In this document: positions 7,217 to 12,464 of the stretch, piece by piece
Numbering within the stretch: position 1 is the stretch's first letter
How the letters are laid out: every line of letters begins with the position of its first letter
NCBI GenBank assembly: GCA_031268685.1
Contig: JAIRWW010000262.1
Location: 1 to 12,464, forward strand
DNA length: 12,464 nt
DNA from: Azoarcus sp.
Lineage (GTDB): Bacteria > Pseudomonadota > Gammaproteobacteria > Burkholderiales > Rhodocyclaceae
Direction of reading: 5' to 3'
The notes under the pieces: generated by a model
Seen by the model: the letters and a program-made list of their open reading frames with translations, nothing else
The model's database searches: none
What the model was told of the DNA's origin: nothing
Position numbers and translations under genes: made by a program

Positions 7217-8004
7217 TGTGTCTTCCAGCGCGCCAAGCAGTTTTCGACGAGTTGGCAGCCGCGATCCAATGAAAAGCCGACCGCGCCCGTAAGCATTACG
7301 CCGGCCATCACGATGTCGATGCGGAACATTTGCCGTCCCATCTCCATCATTTGTCCCAAACCGCTATCGGCTGCGAGCAATTCCGCCGCGACCAGCACGA
7401 TCCAGGCGCGCGTGAGCGAAATGCGCATTCCGGTAAACATGGGCGGAATGGTCGAAGGTAATATCAACTTCGTCACCATATGCCGAAACGGTAAACGATA
7501 GGCGCGCGCGACCTCGATGAAAGCTTGCGGAATTTCTTTGACTGCATTGAACGCGGCCAGTGCGACCGGGAAAAACGCGGCCTTGGCGACAATGACGATC
7601 TTGAAGGTTTCATCCACGCCGAGCATCAGAATGAATACTGGAATGAAGGCTATCGAAGGCACTTGGCGGACGGCGTTGAACAATGGCGAAAAGAGCTTTT
7701 CAATGATTTCCGACAAAGCCATCGCCACCCCGAAGGCCACGCCCAGCAAAACGCCGGACGAGAACCCCTAGGCCAGCCGGTAGAGACTTTTTCCGAGATG
7801 TTCGGGCAGTTCCCCGCCAGCCCACAATTCGCCGCAGGTTTCCAGTACTACGCCAGGCGATACCAGAATCTGTTCGGGGAAAACCCCGGCGCGGCAAATC
7901 GCGCTCCATGCCAGCAAAACGAGAAGCGGCGAAATCCACTTGAGTGCACGGTGTTCGAGAAAACCAGGCAGCGCCGGGCGCGCTATAGACGCCGGCATTG
8001 TCAT
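7213..8004 (-). pseudogene. SsuC/TauC-type ABC permease interrupted by in-frame TAG
   Basis: The reading frame from ATG 8004 to TGA 7213 would encode 263 residues, the normal length for SsuC-type permeases, but codon 79 (7768-7770) is TAG. Before it the protein reads ...EHLGKSLYRLA and after it continues in the same frame with GFSSGVLLGVAFGVAMALSE, exactly as an uninterrupted permease would. The EAA loop (EVARAYRLPFRHMVTKLILP) and later helices are well conserved, so the lesion is recent, a sequencing error, or read through. A one-base change to TTG (Leu) would fit the family at this position. The start overlaps the binding-protein stop by four bases and the end overlaps the next permease by four. 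If the stop is real, a 78-residue stub results and coupled translation of the next gene may fall. Confidence 0.85.
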
Positions 8005-9092
8005 TGTTTCCCGTTATGCCAATAGTTTTGTAGCTTCAGGTCTTTTAATGCTCGCTGGACGAATTTGGTTTCCAAAAGCCCGGCGGCATCGACTTCTCTG
8101 CGAACGAGGCCGGATGCTTTTGCGTATCCAGCCACGCCCTGATAGTGTTCCAGCACGCCGGAAAAAGACGGTTCCCAGCGATCTTTCCAGGAGACGATTT
8201 CATTCAAATAATCCTGGCGGATCAAGGCTTCCGGCTGACCAGAACGCGTGGTCAAGCGGATGTATTCATCGAAGTTCTCTTTTTGCGAAATCCAGTGCGC
8301 CGCGCGCACATGTGCATTGACGATAGCCTGCGTCACGTCGGGGTGATGCTGGACAAATGCCTTGCTGGCCCATAATTCGGTGCGAATTCTCCAGGGCTGC
8401 CCTGGCGTTTTGGACGACCAGAGCACTTTGGCTATTCCTTTGTCGACCAGGGGAAAGACATCCATCAATGTGACCAGCGCGTCCACGTCGCCCGAAGCCA
8501 GGGCGGCGGCTCCCGCCTGCGGATTTAGGTTCTTTATATTGAAATCCGAAAATTTAAATCCACTGGCCTGCAATAACCGGGCGAATGGGTATTCCCATGG
8601 GCGGCCGCGGTGCAAGGCAATCCGTTTGCCCTTCAAATCTTCGATGGATTTGGCTGTCGACTGGATTGGTACGATCAGATAAACATTGGTGCCCGCGCCG
8701 CCCGGCGCCACGATGGTGGTTCCGATCCCGCCCGCATTCAGGATGACCGAAGGCAGGTCGCCATAATGCGCGAACTCGATTCCGCCGCTGGCAAACGCTT
8801 CGTTGATGGTAGCCGCGACACTTTGCGTGGGCGCCGGAACCCACTCCAGGTGCGCGCCCAGTTTTTGCAAGTCTGCTTTCAATACGGGGTCGTTCTGGAT
8901 AATGGCCGCTTCGCCGCTCAGGACGATTTCCTTTCCCTTCGGATAGGCAACCGAGGCCATCCGGACAGCGAGAGGAGACGAGCCAGCCAACGATACTTCT
9001 GCAGAGAACAGGAAAACGGCCACTGGAATGATGACGGACAATACCTTCTTCCAGTTTTTGCCAAACAGCCTGTCGATGTGAATGAATTTCAA
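8001..9092 (-). CDS. SsuA/TauA-type ABC substrate-binding protein
   Basis: A 363-residue periplasmic binding protein of the sulfonate/nitrate/taurine family (NMT1/SsuA-like). The signal peptide has a basic n-region (GKNWKK), hydrophobic core at about 17-30 and likely cleavage after SLA (36). Family features are VAYPKGKE near the mature N-terminus, EFAHYGDLPSVILNAGG (compare STGDIPPIFAQAAG in SsuA), SIEDLKGKRIALHRG, and SGDVDALVTLMDVF in the second lobe. It captures the substrate in the periplasm and passes it to the two permeases. The start is a TTG at 9092 with a modest purine-rich site (AAGAGAG) 9 nt before it. It is first in the importer operon, about 150 nt downstream of the predicted sigma-54 start, so it has an unusually long leader. 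Exact ligand unknown. Confidence 0.9.
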   Translation of the reverse strand: MKFIHIDRLFGKNWKKVLSVIIPVAVFLFSAEVSLAGSSPLAVRMASVAYPKGKEIVLSGEAAIIQNDPVLKADLQKLGAHLEWVPAPTQSVAATINEAFASGGIEFAHYGDLPSVILNAGGIGTTIVAPGGAGTNVYLIVPIQSTAKSIEDLKGKRIALHRGRPWEYPFARLLQASGFKFSDFNIKNLNPQAGAAALASGDVDALVTLMDVFPLVDKGIAKVLWSSKTPGQPWRIRTELWASKAFVQHHPDVTQAIVNAHVRAAHWISQKENFDEYIRLTTRSGQPEALIRQDYLNEIVSWKDRWEPSFSGVLEHYQGVAGYAKASGLVRREVDAAGLLETKFVQRALKDLKLQNYWHNGKQ

Positions 9093-9150
9093 GATGTCGT
9101 TCTCTCTTGTTGGAATAAAAAAAACGCAAAAACACCAGGGAGCCGCTGAA

Positions 9151-9237
9151 CAATTCCCATCCGTTCGGGCTGAAGCCCTGTTGAAGTCCTTGGGTCATGT
9201 CGAATGCCATTCAACAGGCCAAGGGCGGACGGGATTG
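9151..9237 (-). repeat. Large imperfect stem-loop in the ABC operon leader
   Basis: Outer arms CAATTCCCATCCG (9151-9163) and CGGACGGGATTG (9226-9237) pair with one bulge and one mismatch; inner arms CCTGTTGAA (9177-9185) and TTCAACAGG (9210-9218) pair perfectly around a 24-nt loop. A competing pairing exists between CCTTGG (9189-9194) and CCAAGG (9219-9224), and GGGCT/AGCCC (9167-9178) can form a small local hairpin. It lies immediately downstream of the predicted leftward start near 9241, so it would be in the 5' leader of the importer mRNA. It could be an RNA control element or the relic of a mobile repeat. Confidence 0.45.
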
Positions 9238-9251
9238 TCCAGAGCTTCTTT

Positions 9252-9267
9252 AGCAATAACGATGCCA
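9252..9267 (-). promoter_or_regulatory. Putative sigma-54 promoter for the ABC importer operon
   Basis: On the minus strand this reads TGGCATCGTTATTGCT, preceded by C as in the YTGGCA consensus. GG and GC are ten bases apart and the -12 element TTGCT is exact; positions 6 and 7 deviate from TGGCACG. Predicted start near 9241, giving a leader of about 149 nt before the TTG at 9092. Confidence 0.65.
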
Positions 9268-9339
9268 GGTATCTTTTTCGTCGAAAATCATTGCATTACG
9301 CGAGCGCTTGCTATGGATATGTTGAGAAAGCAACAGTTG

Positions 9340-9356
9340 TCTGCTGAAAATTCAAC
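9340..9356 (+). promoter_or_regulatory. Candidate enhancer (UAS) element, copy 1
   Basis: TCTGCTG, six bases (AAAATT), then CAAC. The 7-mer is centred about 102 bp upstream of the predicted sigma-54 start of the ABC operon. It shares the 12-mer TCTGCTGAAAAT with the element upstream of the receptor gene. Because it lies between divergent operons it could also influence tonB. Confidence 0.45.
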
Positions 9357-9553
9357 GCTTGCTGGATTTGGAGAAGCTGTCTCGGCGATGCTTATATACA
9401 AATTCAAACAAATTGGTTCTGGCCTTTACTTTTTCTAACTATGATAAAAAAACACCTTATTTATTCTCCCGAAAGGAATGCCCGGTCTCACCATCACCAT
9501 CAATATTGGCGCTACGACGCTATTGGCGGAAAAAGGCTGAACTGGAAAACCGT

Positions 9554-10225
9554 ATGTCTTACGCTGCAATCTATGCCAACCAACAGCGCGATCCCCGCCG
9601 CAATCTGGCAGGTGTCGCTTTTGTCGTTGTCTTTCACGCCCTGTTCGCTTGGGCACTGATGAGTGGTCTGGCGCGGGAAGCGGTCAACGCCTTCAAAGAT
9701 CCACTGGCAGTGCGCCTGATCGAAGAACCCAAGCCCGTCGTCGAGGAACCGCCCCCACCACCTCCGCCGCCCAAGGCAAGGAAGATCGTCGCGCAGTCCA
9801 AGGCGCCGCCGCCGCCCGCCTGGGTGCCGCCGCCGGAAGTCGTGGTCGCCGTGCAGGCCGAACCGACGATCGCCGTCATCCAGCATGAACCGCCCCCTCC
9901 GGCGCCCCCTCCGGCGCCCGCGCCGGTCGTGGTGGAGCCGGCCCCTGAACCCGTGGCGGCGGCGGTGGGCGCCGTTTGCCCCAACCACCTCGATATCCGT
10001 TCGAGCGTCCCCTATCCGCCGCAAGCCCTGCGCACTAATAAAAGCGGCGAGGTGTTGGTCGAGTTCGTGGTGAACACCGGCGGCTCCATCGGCAGCGTGC
10101 GCATCGTCCGTTCCAGCGATCCGGTGTTCAACAAGGTCGTAGTGAGCGCCGTAAAACGCTTCCGCTGTGTCGGTCAGGCGGAACTCGCCCTTGTGCGCGT
10201 GCCCTTCCAGTTCGCGCTCGATTGA
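9554..10225 (+). CDS. tonB: TonB energy-transducing protein
   Basis: A 223-residue TonB that spans the periplasm and transmits proton-motive energy from ExbB-ExbD to outer-membrane receptors. A single N-terminal membrane helix (about 18-38, VAFVVVFHALFAWAL) carries a histidine (H28) matching the functionally important TonB helix histidine. A proline-rich rod (about 59-135) has runs such as PPPPPPPP and PPPAPPPAPAP. The C-terminal TonB domain has YPPQALRTNKSGEVLVEFVV (154-173), SSDPVFNKVVVSAVKRFRC and final VPFQFALD. Two cysteines, C142 (AVCPN) and C205 (FRCVG), flank the C-terminal domain and might pair. ATG 9554 is chosen because the membrane anchor follows directly; the frame is open back to 9359, but that extension has no TonB character. 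Followed closely by exbB, 53 nt on. Confidence 0.92.
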   Translation: MSYAAIYANQQRDPRRNLAGVAFVVVFHALFAWALMSGLAREAVNAFKDPLAVRLIEEPKPVVEEPPPPPPPPKARKIVAQSKAPPPPAWVPPPEVVVAVQAEPTIAVIQHEPPPPAPPPAPAPVVVEPAPEPVAAAVGAVCPNHLDIRSSVPYPPQALRTNKSGEVLVEFVVNTGGSIGSVRIVRSSDPVFNKVVVSAVKRFRCVGQAELALVRVPFQFALD

Positions 10226-10278
10226 CGGCTTCTTCCTCATTCCTTACCTATTCGTCCATATATTCAATGGAGCACATC

Positions 10279-11184
10279 ATGTCCCATCTGTTCACCCATC
10301 CCCGCCGCGCCTTGTGGTGCATCGCACTGAGTTTCGCTGCCACGGCCTTCGCTTACGCCCAGACCGGATATCCAGACAACGAATCCGCTCCTGCCGCTCC
10401 AGTCGCCGAGGCATCTTCCAGTCTTGCGACGCCTGTCCCCACCGGGGCCGCCGACTCCACCGTCCCAGCTTCTTCCGTTCCCGACGCAGGCGTCAGCAAT
10501 CCCTATGGCCTCGAAGCCCTCTGGCGTCAGGGCGATTTCGTCGCCAAAGGCACCTTGATCATCCTCCTCCTCCTTTCGGCGGCAAGCTGGTACGTCATCG
10601 TTATCAAGCTCTCCGAGCAGCACCGGCTCTTTCGCCATGCCAGGGAAGCGCAGAAGAAGTTCTGGAGCGCTTCCGGCGTGCAGGAGGGCGCGAAAAGCCT
10701 TAACGTGCGAGGCGCTTTCCACTTCATCGCCCAATCCGGGCTGGAAGCGAAGGCGCACCACGTCGGATTGCTGGAGCATATCGACCTCAACACCTGGATC
10801 GGCCAATCCATCCAGCGCGCTGTCGAGAATGTGCAAAACCGCCTGCAAAACGGTCTCGCGCTTCTCGCCACAGTCGGCTCCACTTCGCCCTTCATCGGCC
10901 TTTTCGGTACGGTATGGGGTATCTACCACGCCCTCACCGCCATCGGTATCGCCGGGCAAGCCTCCATCGACAAGGTGGCCGGCCCCGTTGGCGAGGCGCT
11001 CATCATGACCGCCATCGGCTTGGCGGTCGCCGTGCCCGCCGTGCTTGGCTACAACTGGCTCGTCCGCCGCAACAAGGCGGCGCTGGATGAAGTGCGCGCC
11101 TTCGGCATCGATCTGCACGCCACGCTCCTGGGTGGAGAGACGTCCCGCTCCGCCGCCGCGCGGCTTGCGCTCGCCAAGGGGTGA
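10279..11184 (+). CDS. exbB: ExbB biopolymer transport protein (MotA/TolQ/ExbB family)
   Basis: A 301-residue inner-membrane proton-channel subunit that works with ExbD and TonB. ATG 10279 is preferred since GGAG sits six bases before it; an ATG at 10267 would place the same GGAG inside the gene. A signal peptide (basic HPRR, hydrophobic to about 26, likely cleavage AYA-QT) and an Ala/Pro/Ser-rich segment (30-75) precede the ExbB core, as in the longer ExbB type. Core helices lie at about 91-110 (GTLIILLLLSAASWYVIVIK), 192-222 (GLALLATVGSTSPFIGLFGTVWGIY in part), and 237-262 (GEALIMTAIGLAVAVPAVLG), the last two being the signature region. Second gene of tonB-exbB-exbD1-exbD2. Confidence 0.93.
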   Translation: MSHLFTHPRRALWCIALSFAATAFAYAQTGYPDNESAPAAPVAEASSSLATPVPTGAADSTVPASSVPDAGVSNPYGLEALWRQGDFVAKGTLIILLLLSAASWYVIVIKLSEQHRLFRHAREAQKKFWSASGVQEGAKSLNVRGAFHFIAQSGLEAKAHHVGLLEHIDLNTWIGQSIQRAVENVQNRLQNGLALLATVGSTSPFIGLFGTVWGIYHALTAIGIAGQASIDKVAGPVGEALIMTAIGLAVAVPAVLGYNWLVRRNKAALDEVRAFGIDLHATLLGGETSRSAAARLALAKG

Positions 11185-11187
11185 GGT

Positions 11188-11607
11188 ATGGCAATGAATA
11201 TTGGACAGGCGGAAGAGGACGAAGCCATTTCCGCCATCAACACCACGCCGCTGGTGGATGTGATGCTGGTCTTGCTCATCATCTTCCTCATCACCATTCC
11301 GGTAGCCACGCACGTCGTGCCGGTGAAACTGCCGACGGAAACGAACCAGCCGCGCGAAACCAGGCCGGAGAACATCAACCTCTCGGTGACGCGCGAGGGC
11401 AGGGTGTATTGGAACCAGGAGGCGCTCGGCGCGGAAGCGCTCCTTGGACGCCTGAGGCACGCCGCCGCCATCCAGCCACAGCCCTAGGTGCAAATCCGGG
11501 GCGATGCGAACACGCTGTACGAGCACGTTGGCCGCGCCGTGCTCGCTTGCCAGCGCGCCGGCATCCTCAAGATCGGTTTCATCACCGAACCCGGCCCGCG
11601 CGAATGA
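11188..11607 (+). pseudogene. exbD1: ExbD1 biopolymer transport protein interrupted by in-frame TAG
   Basis: The frame from ATG 11188 to TGA 11605-11607 would encode about 139 residues, normal for ExbD, but codon 100 (11485-11487) is TAG. Upstream lie the single membrane helix with the essential ExbD aspartate (PLVDVMLVLLIIFLITIP, D24) and the start of the periplasmic domain. Downstream, in the same frame, the domain resumes as VQIRGDANTLYEHVGRAVLA and AGILKIGFITEP, both typical ExbD C-terminal segments. GAG (Glu) or AAG (Lys) to TAG would explain the stop. If real, the protein ends at residue 99 and loses half its periplasmic domain. GAGG at 11183-11186 is nearer the ideal spacing for the second ATG (11194), but exbD2 also starts MAMNIG, so 11188 is kept. 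Only 3 nt follow the exbB stop. Confidence 0.87.
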
Positions 11608-11629
11608 ACGGTAAATAAGGAGCCATGTC

Positions 11630-12061
11630 ATGGCAATGAATATCGGGCCGTCGTCCGCATCGGGCAATCCCGAGGTGATGATCGACATCAACACCACGCC
11701 GCTGATCGATGTGATGCTGGTACTCCTCATCATGCTGATCGTCACTATCCCGATCCAGTTGCACTCGGTGGATCTCAACCTGCCGCAAGGCAATCCGCCG
11801 CCACCGCTGGTGGAGCCGGAAGTGGTGCGTATCGACATCGAAGCCGATGGCGCCATCTTGTGGAATACCGCACCGGTGCCCGGCGGTGTCGCCGGGCTGG
11901 AGCCGCATCTGGCGAGAGTGGCCGCCCAGGCGGTGCAACCCGAAGTGCATGTACGGCCGGATCGCGCCGCCGCCTACGATGTCGTCGCCGCTGTTATGGC
12001 CGCCATCCAGCGCAACCGTCTCGCCAAGATCGGGCTGGTCGGCTCGGAACAGTTTCTGTGA
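11630..12061 (+). CDS. exbD2: ExbD2 biopolymer transport protein
   Basis: An intact 143-residue ExbD paralogue. The membrane helix TTPLIDVMLVLLIMLIVTIP carries the essential aspartate (D27). A periplasmic domain follows, with VVRIDIEADGAILWN and a C-terminal AAYDVVAAVMAAIQRNRLAKIGLVG. AGGAG lies seven bases before ATG 11630. It shares its first six residues and the NTTPLxDVMLVLLI block with exbD1 and probably arose by tandem duplication. In Xanthomonas campestris the same order tonB-exbB-exbD1-exbD2 is known, with exbD1 needed for iron uptake and exbD2 having a more specialised role. If exbD1 is truly broken here, exbD2 would be the only ExbD at this locus. Confidence 0.92.
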   Translation: MAMNIGPSSASGNPEVMIDINTTPLIDVMLVLLIMLIVTIPIQLHSVDLNLPQGNPPPPLVEPEVVRIDIEADGAILWNTAPVPGGVAGLEPHLARVAAQAVQPEVHVRPDRAAAYDVVAAVMAAIQRNRLAKIGLVGSEQFL

Positions 12062-12096
12062 GCGGCGAGGCTCTATGAGTTGCACGGGTCGCCGCT
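12061..12096 (+). terminator. Inverted repeat after exbD2, possible terminator
   Basis: AGCGGCGA (12061-12068) pairs perfectly with TCGCCGCT (12089-12096) around a 20-nt loop that holds a small CTC-TAT-GAG dyad. It starts at the last base of the exbD2 stop codon. No T-run follows, so it is a poor intrinsic terminator; it may protect the mRNA end or aid Rho-dependent termination. A weaker GATAGT/ACTATC repeat lies at 12187-12216 between the convergent genes. Confidence 0.35.
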
Positions 12097-12233
12097 AACC
12101 AGCATCAATTCCGACCTCTGGCCGGGGACGGAACGAACAACCCTATCCGTCTGGCAACGATGCTGTGACTTCCTCAAACAGATAAAGATAGTCGCCGTTC
12201 AAACTCCAGTACTATCGCCTTAATTTATGTTAA

Positions 12234-12464
12234 TCACTTAGGCTGACTGCCGATTTTGGTTTGAATGGAATTGTGGGTTTTACACTTTATTTCGTCATCA
12301 ATAACGTTATGTACGCAAATGGGAACAAGCCGACCATCCGGTTGCAAATAGTGGTTGCAGCATTTCATGATGCGGCCGAGGTCAAACGTTCCAGCGTCCA
12401 TGAATCCATGGACGAAGACGCTTCGCAGCACTGTGCTGCCCAGGTCGAAGGCGGCTTTCGAGGA
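12234..12464 (-). CDS. C-terminal fragment of a radical SAM-type protein (5' end beyond window)
   Basis: The frame is open from the right edge to TGA 12234-12236, giving 76 C-terminal residues. The block FDLGRIMKCCNHYLQPDGR followed by VPICVHNV resembles the C-terminal segment of a group of radical SAM proteins in which FDLERVKRC..H...PDGR..PFC.YN is conserved; the cysteines may bind an extra iron-sulfur cluster. The radical SAM core with CxxxCxxC would lie outside the window, so the assignment rests on this motif alone and the reaction cannot be stated. It converges on exbD2, is visibly more A+T rich than the tonB-exb operon, and has no evident link with the sulfur genes. Confidence 0.6.
   Translation of the reverse strand, partial: SSKAAFDLGSTVLRSVFVHGFMDAGTFDLGRIMKCCNHYLQPDGRLVPICVHNVIDDEIKCKTHNSIQTKIGSQPK

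Larger units (their letters stand above)
9093..9553. other. Divergent intergenic region between ABC operon and tonB operon
   Basis: About 460 bases between divergently transcribed operons without a convincing gene. From left they hold: an eight-A run (9117-9124, T8 on the leftward transcript), a large imperfect stem-loop (9151-9237), a sigma-54-like promoter pointing left (9252-9267), a TTTTCG-T-CGAAAA dyad (9275-9287), a candidate enhancer element (9340-9356), a possible sigma-70-like pair pointing right (TTGGAG 9368-9373 and TTATAT 9392-9397, weak), and TATTGGCG repeated directly twice, 17 bp apart, near 9505-9530. Confidence 0.7.

Noticed and set aside
1738..7770. Genome-wide reassignment of TAG to a sense codon
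   Set aside because: The MFS (1738) and ATPase (5610) genes end with TAG at natural family C-termini, so TAG still acts as stop.
9366..9381. TGG-N10-GC match pointing toward tonB
   Set aside because: Only the GG and GC dinucleotides fit; the rest of both sigma-54 elements is wrong, so chance is the likelier explanation.
9082..9438. Plus-strand frame of 118 codons in the divergent intergenic region
   Set aside because: It runs through the stem-loop and promoter elements, has no recognisable domain or good ribosome site, and overlaps the binding-protein start.
9359..9553. Possible 65-residue N-terminal extension of TonB
   Set aside because: No TonB character and not needed: the membrane anchor follows ATG 9554 directly; the stretch includes putative regulatory DNA.
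9740..9950. Repeated CCG/CCGCC-rich tracts that might be a repeat element
   Set aside because: They encode the proline-rich rod of TonB and are coding repeats, not a separate element.
9512..10240. Minus-strand frame rich in Arg, Gly, His and Asp
   Set aside because: It is the antisense of the TonB proline-rich rod; the low-complexity composition mirrors proline codons.
7767..11488. Methylation at CCWWGG causing base-call errors that create both TAGs
   Set aside because: Several CCTTGG and CCAAGG sites elsewhere (for example near 1919, 4202, 9189 and 11442) sit in intact frames or are unchanged, so the motif alone does not explain it; not excluded.
10264..11856. A 530-codon open frame on the minus strand across exbB and both exbD genes
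   Set aside because: It is antisense to three recognisable genes, has no family resemblance, and is explained by the high G+C content and codon bias of those genes.

Overview
The window looks like proteobacterial chromosome, probably beta-proteobacterial. TonB, ExbB and ExbD are of the kind common in Burkholderiales and Nitrosomonadales, but the sequence alone does not fix the genus. It carries a compact set of genes for scavenging organosulfur compounds (sulfonates or similar), together with the machinery that energises uptake across the outer membrane. There are no rRNA, tRNA, CRISPR or intact insertion-sequence features.

Layout. The left three quarters (1-9092) is transcribed leftward in three blocks. 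Block 1 (9092 to 5610) is an SsuABC/TauABC-type ABC importer: binding protein, two different permeases and an ATPase, with overlapping ends. Block 2 (5395 to 1738) is a TonB-dependent outer-membrane receptor and an MFS transporter. Block 3 (1537 to the left edge) is two SsuD-like flavin-dependent (LLM) monooxygenases, the second cut by the window edge. From 9554 rightward runs tonB-exbB-exbD1-exbD2, the gene order known from Xanthomonas. A leftward 3' fragment of a radical SAM-type protein closes the window.

How it may work together (inference). The receptor brings an organosulfur compound through the outer membrane, powered by the adjacent TonB-ExbB-ExbD complex. The ABC importer and perhaps the MFS protein move it into the cytoplasm, and the FMNH2-dependent monooxygenases split the C-S bond to release sulfite.

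Most notable points. (1) Each leftward block is preceded by a sequence fitting a sigma-54 promoter (TGGCAY-type -24, GG-N10-GC spacing), at 9252-9267, 5447-5462 and 1594-1609. (2) About 100-135 bp upstream of each predicted start lies a shared TCTGCTG...CAAC element, a candidate enhancer-binding-protein site. (3) Two otherwise well-preserved genes, the first ABC permease and exbD1, are each broken by one in-frame TAG. Both TAGs lie in CCTAGG, in a window with only three CTAG tetranucleotides. (4) One of the two SsuD-like enzymes has lost several residues of the SsuD active site while the other keeps at least the N-terminal THG. The tonB-exb operon is visibly richer in G+C than the block to its left, and the right end is more A+T rich.
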